Shown: positions 24,997 through 34,179, counted from the first letter of the stretch. The stretch: DNA of 64,000 bases from Actinophytocola sp044466355 (GCF_044466355.1 NZ_JBITMQ010000005.1:419522-483521); one strand, 5' to 3'. Notes: generated from the sequence alone by a model not told the origin. Made by a program: numbers and translations.

Positions 24997-26247
24997 TCAG
25001 GGCGACTCGAGTCCGCCGTCCGGGCGGCGGACTCGGGCTGCCCAGCGTTCGTGCAGGCCCGTCTCCGGCGGGTACCGCGCGGCCAGCCTCTCGTCGAGGT
25101 CCACTCCCCAGCCCGGCGCGTCCGACGGGTACAGGTAGCCGTCGACCGCGACCGGCGTGCCGGGGAAGACCTCCCGCACGGTGTCGGCGTACACGTGGCC
25201 CTCCTGGATGCCGAACGCCGACGTGGTCACGTCCAGCGCGACGTTCGCCGCCACCCCGACCGGTGACACGTCACCGGGGCCGTGCCACGCGGTCCGCACC
25301 CCGTTCACCTCGCACAACGCCACCAGCTTCCGGCACGCCGACACCCCGCCGACCGTGGAAACGTGGACCCGCAACAGGTCCACGGCGTGCGACTGCACGA
25401 GCCGGGCGGCGTCGGTGAGCGACGACAGCTGCTCGCCGACCGCGATCGGCACCGGCGACCCCTCCCGGACCGACGGCAACCGGTCGTAGTGCTCCGGCGC
25501 GACCACGTCCTCCAGGAAGAACAACCGGTACGGCTCCAGTGCCCTGGCCAGCACCACCGCCTGCTTCGGGGTGAGCCGCGAGTGCACGTCGTGCAGCAGT
25601 TCCACCTCGTCGCCGAGTACCGCGCGGGCCCGTTCGAACAGCCGGGGCGTCGCCACGAGGTAGCGGTTGACGTCCCATCCGTCGGGGTACGGCGCCGACG
25701 GGTAACCGCCGGGGGTTCCCGGCGCGCCGTAGGTGCCGAGCCCCGGTCCGCCGACCTGCAGCCGCACGTGCCGCAGGCCGGTGGCGAGCAGCCGTTGCGC
25801 GTCGTCGAGGGCGTCCTCGACGGTGGCGCCCGACGCGTGCAGGTAGGTGTCGGCGGCGGCACGGACGCGGCCGCCGAACAACTCGTACACCGGCATCCCG
25901 GCCCGCTTGCCCGCGATGTCCCACAACGCCTGGTCCACACCGGACAGTGCGTTGTTCAGCACGGGCCCGCCGCGCCAGTACGACGACAGGTGCACGAGCC
26001 GGTTGATGTCCTCGATGTCCGCGGGATGACGGCCGATCAACAGCGGCGCGACGTGCCGGTCGACGGTGGCCGCGACCGCGTGGAACCGCTGGGTGAAGGT
26101 GGCGCAGCCGAGCCCGTACAGGCCCGGGTCGGACGTCTCCACGCGCACCACGACCAGCGGGATGCCTTCCGGCGCGGTGACGATCGCCCGCACCGCCGTG
26201 ATCGACAGCTTGTCCCGTCCCGACCACGGCGCCTGCGTCTCCTCCAT
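24997..26247 (-). CDS. Enolase-superfamily sugar-acid dehydratase (RspA/ManD-like)
   Basis: 416 residues. Mandelate-racemase/enolase capping domain then barrel. Metal ligands are in LHDVHSRL (Asp), LEDVVAPEHY (Glu) and AVGEQLSS (Glu), and HGPGDVSPVG with its His matches the RspA/D-mannonate-dehydratase subgroup. Long loop GTYGAPGTPGGYPSAPYPDG is typical of it. It dehydrates D-mannonate, D-gluconate or a related acid sugar, or may be inactive as some RspA-like proteins are. The ATG at 26247 is preferred; the longer ORF overlaps the GH16 gene. No SD is evident. Confidence 0.88.
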   Translation of the reverse strand: MEETQAPWSGRDKLSITAVRAIVTAPEGIPLVVVRVETSDPGLYGLGCATFTQRFHAVAATVDRHVAPLLIGRHPADIEDINRLVHLSSYWRGGPVLNNALSGVDQALWDIAGKRAGMPVYELFGGRVRAAADTYLHASGATVEDALDDAQRLLATGLRHVRLQVGGPGLGTYGAPGTPGGYPSAPYPDGWDVNRYLVATPRLFERARAVLGDEVELLHDVHSRLTPKQAVVLARALEPYRLFFLEDVVAPEHYDRLPSVREGSPVPIAVGEQLSSLTDAARLVQSHAVDLLRVHVSTVGGVSACRKLVALCEVNGVRTAWHGPGDVSPVGVAANVALDVTTSAFGIQEGHVYADTVREVFPGTPVAVDGYLYPSDAPGWGVDLDERLAARYPPETGLHERWAARVRRPDGGLESP

Positions 26248-26321
26248 CACGACCGTGAGCTTACGGCCGGTGGGGACGTCGCCATTGCCGGAGCGACGTC
26301 CCCGCCGGGTCTGCGAGACGG

Positions 26322-27590
26322 TCAGCCGACCGTCCACTTCTGGTTCGCGCCACCGGTGCAGGTCCAGATCTGCAGACGGGTGCCGTTCGCCGAGCTGTTG
26401 CCCGTCGCGTCGAGACACTTGTCGGCCGCGATGTTCACGATGTCGTTCGCGCCCGAGATGGCCCAGCGTTGCGCGCCGGTGCCGTTGCAGTCCCACAGCT
26501 GGACCTTCGCACCGTCCGCTGTGGACCCGGACGTGACGTCCAGGCACTTGCCCAGCGCGCGGATGGAACCGTCGGAGTTCACCGACCACTGCTGCGCGGC
26601 AGTGCCGTTGCAGTCGTAGAGCTGCACCGGGGTGCCGTTCGCCGTGTTCGCACCCGCCACGTCGACGCACTTGCCGCCGATGCCGCGGATCTGCCCGCCC
26701 GTGCCGCCACCGGGCACGTCGTTGGTGACGCGCACGTAGTCGATGGTCAGCGTGTTGGGGAACGGCGTGCTGGCGTTCGGGTCACCCGGCCAGTAGCCGC
26801 CGACCGCCAGGTTCAGGATCAGGAAGAACGGCTTGTTGAACACCCACTGGCGGCCGCCGAGGTCCGCGGGCGTGCGGGTCTGGTAGGTGTTGCCGTCGAC
26901 CTTCCACACGATCCGGTCCGGCGACCACTCCACGCGGAAGGTGTGGAAGCCGTCCGCGAACGGGCTGCCGATCGAGTACCCGGCGCCGATGCCGCCGGAG
27001 CCGGAGTAGCCGGGGCCGTGGATCGTGCCGTGCACGGTGTTGGGCTCGAAACCGACGTTCTCCATGATGTCGATCTCGCCGCTCTGCGGCCAGCCGACGT
27101 TGCCGATGTCGGTGCCGAGCATCCAGAACGCGGGCCACATGCCCTGGCCGCGCGACATCTTGATGCGGGCCTCGAACGTGCCGTACGTCTGGGAGAACTT
27201 GCCCGCCGTGTTGAGCCGGGCCGAGGTGTACTCGCACCGCCCGTACCAGCACTGGTAGTTGCCGGGGTTCTCCCGTCTCGCCGTGATGACCAGGTTGCCC
27301 TGGCCGTCGTGGGCGGCGTTGCTGGTGCTGTTCGTGTACCACTGCCGCTCGTGGTTGTTGACGTTGTCGCCGGTCTCCATGGTCCATTTGGAGGTGTTCA
27401 CCGGCGTGCCGGCCGGTGCGTTGAACTCGTCGGCGAACGTCGTCGCGGCGATGCCGACGTCTGCCACCGGGATTACCTGCTGGTCGGTCGCCGTCGGACT
27501 CGCCACGGCTGCCAGCGTGGAGAGGCCGAGTGCGGCCGCGGTCGCCAGGACCGTGCCGAAACGGGGTCGTCGAGAGGGTCGCGTGGACAT
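26322..27590 (-). CDS. Secreted GH16 beta-glucanase with ricin-type lectin domain
   Basis: 422 residues. Signal peptide about 1-35, GH16 laminarinase-like domain about 45-285 with the catalytic EIDxxE signature GEIDIMENVG (E172 nucleophile, E177 acid/base), then a ricin B lectin (CBM13) domain about 293-422 with three QxW-type repeats (QQWSV, QRWAI, QKWTV). It probably cleaves beta-1,3- or 1,3-1,4-glucans outside the cell. Monocistronic. Its upstream region carries two GGTCCAGAC sites that resemble DasR operators. Ends 74 nt from the enolase-family start. Confidence 0.93.
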   Translation of the reverse strand: MSTRPSRRPRFGTVLATAAALGLSTLAAVASPTATDQQVIPVADVGIAATTFADEFNAPAGTPVNTSKWTMETGDNVNNHERQWYTNSTSNAAHDGQGNLVITARRENPGNYQCWYGRCEYTSARLNTAGKFSQTYGTFEARIKMSRGQGMWPAFWMLGTDIGNVGWPQSGEIDIMENVGFEPNTVHGTIHGPGYSGSGGIGAGYSIGSPFADGFHTFRVEWSPDRIVWKVDGNTYQTRTPADLGGRQWVFNKPFFLILNLAVGGYWPGDPNASTPFPNTLTIDYVRVTNDVPGGGTGGQIRGIGGKCVDVAGANTANGTPVQLYDCNGTAAQQWSVNSDGSIRALGKCLDVTSGSTADGAKVQLWDCNGTGAQRWAISGANDIVNIAADKCLDATGNSSANGTRLQIWTCTGGANQKWTVG

Positions 27591-27620
27591 CAGTGTCACC
27601 GCCGACGGTCGTATTTGTTT

Positions 27621-27658
27621 GTTGGTCCAGACAACAAATCGTGCCATGGTCCAGACCA
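27621..27658. promoter_or_regulatory. Tandem DasR-like (GntR-family) operators upstream of GH16-lectin gene
   Basis: GGTCCAGAC occurs at 27624-27632 and 27648-27656, 24 bp apart. The second lies in TGGTCCAGACCA (27647-27658), one base from the dre core TGGTCTAGACCA bound by DasR, the GlcNAc-responsive repressor of Streptomyces. They sit 34-68 nt upstream of the start. Confidence 0.6.
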
Positions 27659-27709
27659 CGCCGACAAGAGGTCGGACCACTTTTCTGCAACCGGTTCCGG
27701 GCAGGTCAG

Positions 27710-28150
27710 TCAGTGGACCCGGCCGACCCGGACGGCCTGGAGGTTGGTCTCGTCGGCGTGGGTGCCACAGGACGAGCAGACCATCTCGGGGTGGAACTCG
27801 GCGCCGCACTCGTGGCGCCAGGCCGTCGGGGGCTCGCCCTCGGTGGCGTAGTTGTTGCCCCACTCCATCAGTGCCATCAGCACCGGGCGCAGGGCGCGGC
27901 CGGACTCGGTGAGGACGTACTCGTGGCGCGGCGGCCGGTCGGTGTACCGCACGCGCCGCAGGACGCCGGCCGCCACGAGGGTCTTCAGGCGCGCGGCGAG
28001 GATGTCGCGGCTCGCGCCCGTGTTGCGGGCGAACTGGTCGAAGCGGCGCACCCCGAGCGTGGCCTCGCGGAGTACCAGGAGGCTCCAGCGTTCGCCGACG
28101 ACAGCCAGCGCGTTGGCGATGGAGCAGTCACGACCTGTCACGTGCGTCAC
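27710..28150 (-). CDS. HxlR-family transcriptional regulator
   Basis: 146 residues from GTG 28150 (TATC spacer after GGAG). Starts THVTGRDCSIANALAVVGERW, with the conserved N-terminal Cys of HxlR proteins that can act as a redox or aldehyde sensor, then a winged helix (FDQFARNTGASRDILAARLK). C-terminal CSSCG plus HECGAEFHPEMV suggests a small zinc site, an extra beyond the usual HxlR domain. Divergent from the thiolase gene with a clear dyad between; probably represses the thiolase. Confidence 0.88.
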   Translation of the reverse strand: MTHVTGRDCSIANALAVVGERWSLLVLREATLGVRRFDQFARNTGASRDILAARLKTLVAAGVLRRVRYTDRPPRHEYVLTESGRALRPVLMALMEWGNNYATEGEPPTAWRHECGAEFHPEMVCSSCGTHADETNLQAVRVGRVH

Positions 28151-28168
28151 GATACTCCGTCTGGAATT

Positions 28169-28193
28169 CCAACTCACTTGGTGAGAGAGTTGG
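28169..28193. promoter_or_regulatory. HxlR operator candidate
   Basis: CCAACTC (28169-28175) and GAGTTGG (28187-28193) flank a partly symmetric centre (CTCAC/GTGAG). It lies in the 67-nt gap between the divergent HxlR and thiolase genes. Confidence 0.65.
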
Positions 28194-28217
28194 GTAATCC
28201 AACCGAGGAGGTCAGTC

Positions 28218-29387
28218 ATGCGAGACGCGGTCATCGTCGATGCGGTCCGGACGCCCATCGGCAAGGGGAAGCCGGGTGGCGCGCTCCATGGACAGCACCC
28301 GGTCGCGCTGCTCGCGCACACGATCCGTGCGCTGGTCGACCGCACCGGCGTCGACCCCGCCACGATCGATGACGTCATCGGCGGTGCCGTCGACCAGGTC
28401 GGTGAGCAGGCCATGAACACCACGCGGTGGGCGGCGCTGTCGGCCGGGCTGCCCGAGTCGGTGCCCGCGACGACCGTCGACCGGCAGTGCGGCAGCAGCC
28501 AGCAGGCCGCGCACTTCGCCGCACAGGGTGTGCTCGCGGGTGCGTACGACGTGGTCATCGCGTGTGGGGTCGAGTCGATGAGCCGCGTGCCGATGTGGTC
28601 GAACGTCCCCGCCGGCGCCGACCCGTTCGGTCCGGGCATCGCCGAGCGCTACCCGGACGGCCTGGTGCCGCAGGGCATCAGCGCCGAGCTGATCGCCGCG
28701 AAGTGGGGCATCAGCCGCGCGGCCATGGACGAGTTCTCGGCGGCCTCCCACCGGAAGGCGGCGGCCGCGCACGCCGACGGCCGGTTCGAGCGCGCCATCG
28801 TCCCGGTCGCCGGCGTGACGATGGACGAGTCGATCCGCCCGAGCACGACGGTCGAGGTCCTGGCCGGGCTCCGGCCCGCGTTCGAGGACGAGGGCATGGC
28901 AGCCCGCTTCCCGCAGATCGACTGGTCGGTGACGGCGGGCAACTCGAGCCCCATCAACGACGGCGCGTCGGCGGTGCTGATCACGTCCAGCGAGACGGCC
29001 GCACGCCTCGGTCTCACGCCGAAGGCGCGGCTGCACAGTTTCGCGGTGACCGGTGCGGATCCGCTGCTCATGCTGACCGCGATCATCCCGGCGACGGAAC
29101 GCGTGCTGCGGCGGGCCGGGTTGACGCTCGCGGACATCGACCTGTTCGAGGTCAACGAGGCGTTCGCCAGTGTGGTGCTCGCGTGGCAGCAGGAGACGGG
29201 CGCGGACTTGGGCAGGGTCAACGTGAACGGCGGCGCCATCGCGCTGGGTCACCCGCTGGGGGCGAGCGGCACCCGGCTCATGGGCACACTGGTCGACGCC
29301 ATGACCGACCGCGGCGCCCGCTACGGCCTCCAGACGATGTGCGAGGCAGGCGGCCAGGCGAACGCGACCATCCTGGAACGCCTCTGA
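28218..29387 (+). CDS. Acetyl-CoA acetyltransferase (thiolase)
   Basis: 389 residues. Full-length thiolase with the nucleophilic Cys in RQCGSSQQA (about residue 91), NEAFA (about 312-316), the His in GHPLGASG (about 345) and the second Cys in MCEAGGQ (about 375). It condenses or cleaves acyl-CoAs in fatty-acid or secondary metabolism. ATG with GGAGGTCAG upstream. It stands alone, controlled probably by the divergent HxlR. Whether degradative (FadA-like) or biosynthetic cannot be told; steroid or lipid degradation partners are not adjacent. Confidence 0.94.
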   Translation: MRDAVIVDAVRTPIGKGKPGGALHGQHPVALLAHTIRALVDRTGVDPATIDDVIGGAVDQVGEQAMNTTRWAALSAGLPESVPATTVDRQCGSSQQAAHFAAQGVLAGAYDVVIACGVESMSRVPMWSNVPAGADPFGPGIAERYPDGLVPQGISAELIAAKWGISRAAMDEFSAASHRKAAAAHADGRFERAIVPVAGVTMDESIRPSTTVEVLAGLRPAFEDEGMAARFPQIDWSVTAGNSSPINDGASAVLITSSETAARLGLTPKARLHSFAVTGADPLLMLTAIIPATERVLRRAGLTLADIDLFEVNEAFASVVLAWQQETGADLGRVNVNGGAIALGHPLGASGTRLMGTLVDAMTDRGARYGLQTMCEAGGQANATILERL

Positions 29388-29405
29388 CGTCTTGTGCGCC
29401 CCGGC

Positions 29406-29566
29406 GGCCTCCGGCCCCCGGACACCACACTACCGCCGACCACCGACACGGAACGCCCGCGACGTGGACCACTGTGGACAACCAACCCACCTGTGGACAA
29501 CCACCGTCGCGTGGCGCGGGATTTGTCGGTGCCATGCCGTAGCGTGGTTCGAGGGGGCCGGAGGCC
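29406..29566. repeat. Intergenic element 1 with paired DnaA boxes
   Basis: 161 bp, bounded by perfect 14-bp inverted repeats (29406-29419 and 29553-29566). Inside are two TGTGGACAA boxes (29473-29481 and 29492-29500; reverse of the actinobacterial DnaA-box consensus TTGTCCACA) exactly 19 bp apart, and then the block TGTCGGTGCCA...CGTAGCGTGG (29524-29547). It fills the gap between the convergent thiolase and phoD genes. Confidence 0.8.
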
Positions 29567-29571
29567 ACCGG

Positions 29572-31935
29572 TCACAGCGTGTCCAGCGCCGCCCACGGTG
29601 ACGTCGTCGTCGTGGGCAGTGCCGCGATCCGGCGCGTCAGCGTCCAGCTGCCGCCCGTCGCGATGGTCACCTCGTGCTGGGACTGGATCCAGTTGCCGTT
29701 GCCGTACGCCGTGAAGCCGCTGTTCGCGTAGACCAGCGCGTACGTCTGCGCGTCCGTGCCCGTCATGCCGATCCACCTACCCGTCGTCAGGTACGCGGCC
29801 GGGCTGCCGTACGGGGTCGCGATCGTGCCGTGCCCCGCCACGCCGCTGCGCTGCCCGGGCCCGTCGTAGTCGATCGCGTCGCCGAGCCACCAGGTGCCGG
29901 TCGCGCCCGGGTTGGTGAACACGCTCGTCGCGGTGATCCACGGTTCGCCCGCCGCGACCTCGTACGTCGTCACCACGTCCACACCGCCGCCTGCCGCCCG
30001 CACCCGGACCGTCGTGCCGTCGACCTCCACTGTGGACGCCACGACCAGACCTCGTTGCCACGCCTCGGTTCCGGTCGGCCTGACGGCCGACACGTACGGC
30101 AGGTGCATCCAGTCCAGCTGGTCCAGCTTGCCGACGGCGGCGAGGTCCACCGGCTTGCCCCGCGTCGCGCCGGGCAGCTGCGGGTCCGCGAACCCGTTCG
30201 CCACGGCCATCGCGACGAGTTCGTTGCCCAGTACGACGTCCGTCACGCCCGCCTCCGCGTACGGGCCCGGCACCCGGCGGCCCGTGCCCGCGTACGGGGC
30301 CGTCACCCGGGTGAGCACGACGTCCTGCTGCTGACCCGCCGTGACCGGCCTGCGCACCGACTCGTACCCGGTCGCGTGCACCTCGAGGGTGTACGTCCCC
30401 GCCGGGACGAACGCGAGGTAGCGGCCGTTCGCGTCCGTCCACACGCGCACCGAACCGACGACCACCTCCGCGTTCGCGAGCGGACCGTCCGCTGTGGACA
30501 CTCGCCCCGAGATGCCGTCGCCGCCCTCGACCTGCCGTGCGCCCGCGACACCGTCCCGCACCTCGAACACCGCGAGCGTCTTGACCTCCTGCCCGACGAC
30601 GACCCGCAGCGTCGACTGCCACCTGTCGCGTGTCAGGTCGCACATCACGTACCCGCGGTAGCTGCCGTTGTACAGCTTGACGTGCGGGTTGGCGGGCAGT
30701 CCCTGCCGCACGGCAGCGTCCCAGCCGATCCCCGACGAGATCGACGTGCCCACGAACTCCGACGCGATCACCGGCGACGCCGGGTCGTCGAAGTCGGCGA
30801 GGATGTCGTTGACCCAGTGGGAGTGCCAGTCCCCGGCCAGCACGACCGGGTTGCGCGGCCGGTAGCGGACGATCGTGTCGAGGATCCGTTGCCGTGCCGC
30901 GGGATAGCCGTCCCACTGGTCGAGGTTGTAGGAGCGGCCGGGCCCGAGGTCGTAGTCGAACCGGGCGAGGATCGTCTGCTGGGCGAGCACGTTCCACCGC
31001 GCCCGCGACCGGCGAAGTCCGGCCAGCAGCCAGGTTTCCTGCTCCGGCCCGGTCATCGTGCGGTCCGGGTCGGACACGTCGTCGCACGGCGGCTTGTTCA
31101 TGCCGTCGCCGCAGGCCTGCGCGTCGCGATACTGACGCGTGTCAAGTACGGCGAACTCGGCCAGCCTGCCCCACCGGAAGCGCCGGTACACCGGCCACTC
31201 GTCGCCGACCGGCGCGGTGCGCATCGGCATGTGTTCGTAGTAGGCCTGGAAACCGTTGGCGCGCCGCTCGGCGAACGGGCGGCCGTCAGGACTGGTCTTG
31301 TGGTCGGCGGCCCAGTTGTTGAGGACCTCGTGGTCGTCCCAGACGGAGATGAACGGGAAGCGGGCGTGGGCGTCACGGAGGTCGGGGGAGGACTTGTAGA
31401 GCGCGTGGAGACGGCGGAACTCGGCGAGCGACCCGTTGGCGGTCTCGTAGACGTAGTCGCCGAGGTGGACGACGAAGTCGAGGTCCTGGCGCGCCATGTC
31501 GCGGTACGCGGGGTACGGTCCGCCCGCCCAGGCCTGGCAGGACGCGAACGCGAACCGCAGGTGGCGGGCGTCTGCGCCGGGCGCGGGGAGGGTGCGGGTC
31601 CTGCCGACGCGGCTGGTCACCCCGTCGACGCTGAACCGGTAGTGGTACCAACGATCCGGCGCCAGCTCCCGGGCGATGACGTGGACCGCGCCCGACGAGG
31701 CGACGGCCTCGCCGTGCCGCACGACGCGCCGGAACTCCTCGTCGTGGGCCACTTCCCACCGCACGGTCGCGGCACCGGTCACGTGCGTCCACAGCACGAC
31801 GCTGTCGTGCAGTGGGTCACCGGACGCCACCCCGAGGGGGAAGGGGTCGGGATCAGCGGTGGCCGCCACCGAGGTGATCGTGGCGGCCGTCACGCCGGAG
31901 AGGACGAGAAAGCGTCGCCGGTCCAGGAGATTCAT
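29572..31935 (-). CDS. phoD: PhoD-like alkaline phosphatase/phosphodiesterase, Tat-exported, with long C-terminal extension
   Basis: 787 residues. Tat signal LLDRRRFLVLSG at the N-terminus. PhoD N-terminal domain (about 30-110), metallophosphatase domain (about 118-460) with VHLGDYVYE, SVWDDHEVLNNW and AGDWHSHWVND. Unusually, a carboxypeptidase regulatory-like domain (about 468-540) and about 245 further residues of unknown beta-rich sequence follow, whereas typical PhoD ends near 520. The ATG 31935 follows GAGGCG; a GTG at 31941 is less likely. A palindrome lies just upstream of the SD. Likely role: extracellular phosphate scavenging. Confidence 0.88.
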   Translation of the reverse strand: MNLLDRRRFLVLSGVTAATITSVAATADPDPFPLGVASGDPLHDSVVLWTHVTGAATVRWEVAHDEEFRRVVRHGEAVASSGAVHVIARELAPDRWYHYRFSVDGVTSRVGRTRTLPAPGADARHLRFAFASCQAWAGGPYPAYRDMARQDLDFVVHLGDYVYETANGSLAEFRRLHALYKSSPDLRDAHARFPFISVWDDHEVLNNWAADHKTSPDGRPFAERRANGFQAYYEHMPMRTAPVGDEWPVYRRFRWGRLAEFAVLDTRQYRDAQACGDGMNKPPCDDVSDPDRTMTGPEQETWLLAGLRRSRARWNVLAQQTILARFDYDLGPGRSYNLDQWDGYPAARQRILDTIVRYRPRNPVVLAGDWHSHWVNDILADFDDPASPVIASEFVGTSISSGIGWDAAVRQGLPANPHVKLYNGSYRGYVMCDLTRDRWQSTLRVVVGQEVKTLAVFEVRDGVAGARQVEGGDGISGRVSTADGPLANAEVVVGSVRVWTDANGRYLAFVPAGTYTLEVHATGYESVRRPVTAGQQQDVVLTRVTAPYAGTGRRVPGPYAEAGVTDVVLGNELVAMAVANGFADPQLPGATRGKPVDLAAVGKLDQLDWMHLPYVSAVRPTGTEAWQRGLVVASTVEVDGTTVRVRAAGGGVDVVTTYEVAAGEPWITATSVFTNPGATGTWWLGDAIDYDGPGQRSGVAGHGTIATPYGSPAAYLTTGRWIGMTGTDAQTYALVYANSGFTAYGNGNWIQSQHEVTIATGGSWTLTRRIAALPTTTTSPWAALDTL

Positions 31936-31946
31936 ACGCACCGCCT

Positions 31947-31966
31947 CGCTCGGGATGTCCCGAGCG
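31947..31966. promoter_or_regulatory. 20-bp palindrome in phoD 5' region
   Basis: CGCTCGGGA-TG-TCCCGAGCG, perfect 9-bp arms. It ends 11 nt before the phoD ATG and abuts the GAGGCG SD, so it may be an operator or an RNA hairpin gating translation. Confidence 0.5.
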
Positions 31967-32014
31967 AAGCAGCGGGTCGTGACCGGTCAGCGCACGGCGC
32001 GTGAACGCCGGTTG

Positions 32015-32497
32015 TCAGCTCTGTGGAATGCTCAACAGAAGCGTGCGGCCGAGTTCCGCGTTGCGGGGCTTGGCGAGCACGTCGTAGCGGCGGGCCACCA
32101 GCTGGCTCTGCGAGACGAAGTCACGCTGGCCACGGGTGGCGCCGTACCGGACCGCGGCGGAGGCCAACCCGAACACGACACCGGACACCATGCCGATCAG
32201 GATGGGCGCGAGGCCGCCGGTGGTCGAGAACAGGCTCAGCAGCAGGCCGACGAACAGGCCGAGCCAGGCGCCGGACGCCGCTCCCGCGGACAGGACCCGG
32301 CCCCAGGTCAGCCGCCCGGAGACCCGCTCGACGAGCATCGGCTCCACGCCGACGATCGTGACGTCCTGCACGGGGAACTCGTTGTCGGCGAGGTAGTCGA
32401 CCGCCCGCTGCGCTTCCTTGTAGGTCTCGTACGAGCCGATCGGCCATCCTTCCGGCATCGTCGGCAGGCTGGTGGTCGGTGCGAACGCTGCCGTCAT
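32015..32497 (-). CDS. General stress protein (YflT-domain) membrane protein
   Basis: 160 residues. The YflT/'general stress protein' domain is seen at about 18-60 (GSYETYKEAQRAVDYLADNE). Two glycine-rich membrane helices follow (about 74-96 and 100-125). Starts at ATG 32497, 8 nt from a GGAGG; GTG 32506 overlaps the SD and is rejected. Membrane location; the function of the domain is unknown. Isolated, with the repeat element 2 upstream of its promoter side. Confidence 0.85.
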   Translation of the reverse strand: MTAAFAPTTSLPTMPEGWPIGSYETYKEAQRAVDYLADNEFPVQDVTIVGVEPMLVERVSGRLTWGRVLSAGAASGAWLGLFVGLLLSLFSTTGGLAPILIGMVSGVVFGLASAAVRYGATRGQRDFVSQSQLVARRYDVLAKPRNAELGRTLLLSIPQS

Positions 32498-32604
32498 CGG
32501 TGTCACCTCCAGTGGGTGTGTGTCTCACTGGGGTCAACGCCGGATGTGAGAGTTCTGTGCCCTGTCGGCCGGAGTTCACAGGGGGTTCTCAGCTTGTTCG
32601 GCGG

Positions 32605-32767
32605 GCGGCCGCCGGCCCCCGGTTTCCAGCCTACGGCGTGGGGGCGACAGTTCCGGGTCGTGAGCGGCGTCGCTGTGGACAACCGGACGTGCTGTGGACA
32701 ACCCGGTGTTCGCCGCCCGACGACGTCGGTCCCACCCGCTACGCTGGATACCGGGGCCGGCGGCCGC
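32605..32767. repeat. Intergenic element 2 with paired DnaA boxes
   Basis: 163 bp, bounded by near-perfect GC-rich inverted repeats (32605-32622 and 32751-32767, one-base indel). Two TGTGGACAA boxes at 32674-32682 and 32693-32701, again exactly 19 bp apart, followed by GTCGGTCCCA...GCTACGCTGG (32725-32746). Lies between the stress-protein gene and the ferredoxin stop. Confidence 0.8.
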
Positions 32768-32772
32768 GCCCG

Positions 32773-32994
32773 CTACGGCCGAGGCCCGATCTCCACCCCG
32801 TTCTCCCGCACCGTGATCGCCTGCGCCGGGCACTGGTCGGCCGCGTCCAGGGCAACCTCGTCCGGCTCGATGTCCGGCCGCACTGGGTTGGCGAAGTCGT
32901 CCAGCTCGAACAGCTCCGGAGCCAGCGCCGCACACATCCCCGACCCCAGGCACACCGCCCGGTCGACGCCCACCTGCCACGTCACCGCGATCAC
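32773..32994 (-). CDS. 3Fe-4S-type ferredoxin, P450 partner
   Basis: 73 residues. Cys pattern CLGSGMC plus a later QCPAQAITV gives three cysteines, the arrangement of single-cluster (probably [3Fe-4S]) ferredoxins that feed electrons to actinobacterial P450s. It starts at GTG 32994, overlapping the P450 stop by 4 nt, so the redox pair is translationally coupled. An in-frame extension through the P450 gene is rejected. Confidence 0.9.
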   Translation of the reverse strand: MIAVTWQVGVDRAVCLGSGMCAALAPELFELDDFANPVRPDIEPDEVALDAADQCPAQAITVRENGVEIGPRP

Positions 32995-34163
32995 CACCCC
33001 ACCGGCATCGTCACCGGGCCGCGTACCAGCATCTCCGTCTTCCACGTGATGTCCCCGGCCACGTGCAGACCCGGCAGCTCCTCCAGCAGCACCCGCAGCG
33101 CCTCCTGTAGTTCCATCCGGGCGAGCGCCGCACCCAGGCAGTGGTGCACGCCATGACCGAACCCCAGATGCGCCGCCGGTGGCCGGTCGATCCGCAGCTC
33201 GTCGGCGTCGTCGAAGCGGAGGGCGTCGCGGTTCGCGGCCCCGACGGCCACCACCACCGGCTCGCCCTCGCGCACCAGCACGTCGCCGACCCGCACGTCC
33301 TCCGTCGCGTAACGCGGGAAGCCCGCTCCGGCGCCCAGCGGCACGAACCGCATCAGTTCCTCCACCGCGCCCGGGACGAGCGACGGATCGGAACGCAGCC
33401 GGTCGAGGGCGGCCGGGTGGTCGAGCAGGGTGACGACGAAGTTCGGGATCTGGCTCGCCGTCGTCTCGTGGCCCGCGACCAGGATGCCCACGCACAGGTC
33501 GACCAGTTCCAGCTCCGAGAGCCGATCCTCCTTGTCGCGCGCCTCGATCAGCGCCGTCATCAGGTCGTCGGCCGGTTCCGCGCGGTGCGTCGTGATCAGG
33601 CCGCGCATGTAGTCGCGCAACTCCTCGCGGCTCGCCAGGAACTCCTCGGCGGTCAGCCGGCTCGTGGACAGCACGTTGTCGCTCCACGCGCGGAACTTCG
33701 GGCGGTCCGCCACCGGCACGCCGAGCAGCTCGCAGATCACCGCCACCGGCAGTGGCAGCGCGAACCCGTCGACGAGGTCCGCGGGCGGGCCCGCCGCCTT
33801 CATGTCCGCGACCAGGCCCTCCGCGATCGAGCGGGCGCGGGGCCGCAGCTCCTCCACCCGCCGCACCGTGAACGCCTTCGCCACGAGCGTGCGCAGGCGG
33901 GTGTGCTCCGGCGGGTCCATCGACAGGATGCCGCCCGTCAGCTTCGCCTCCTGCATCCTCGGTTCGTCGCGGTCGGCGGCCATCGCGCGGCTGAAGCGCT
34001 TGTCGCCCAGTACCAGTCGCGCGTCCGCGTACCGCGTCGCCAGCCACGCCGGCTCGCCGTGCGGCAGCCGCACGCGCAACATCCCCTCTGCCTTCTGTGC
34101 CTCCCGGTACGCCTCGTGCAGGGCCAGGCTGCCGGTCTCGTTGAACGGGTAGGCGACGGTCAT
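32991..34163 (-). CDS. Cytochrome P450
   Basis: 390 residues, soluble bacterial class I P450. Heme-ligand Cys C342 in FGHGVHHCLGAALARME, I-helix AGHETTAS and K-helix E-x-x-R (EELMRFVPLGAG region) are present; N-terminal YPFNETGSLALHE is the usual substrate-binding start. Starts at ATG 34163 after GGGGAG. The substrate is unknown. It is co-translated with the ferredoxin and divergent from a TetR gene with a perfect operator between. Confidence 0.95.
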   Translation of the reverse strand: MTVAYPFNETGSLALHEAYREAQKAEGMLRVRLPHGEPAWLATRYADARLVLGDKRFSRAMAADRDEPRMQEAKLTGGILSMDPPEHTRLRTLVAKAFTVRRVEELRPRARSIAEGLVADMKAAGPPADLVDGFALPLPVAVICELLGVPVADRPKFRAWSDNVLSTSRLTAEEFLASREELRDYMRGLITTHRAEPADDLMTALIEARDKEDRLSELELVDLCVGILVAGHETTASQIPNFVVTLLDHPAALDRLRSDPSLVPGAVEELMRFVPLGAGAGFPRYATEDVRVGDVLVREGEPVVVAVGAANRDALRFDDADELRIDRPPAAHLGFGHGVHHCLGAALARMELQEALRVLLEELPGLHVAGDITWKTEMLVRGPVTMPVGW

Positions 34164-34179
34164 CTCACATCTCCCCACG

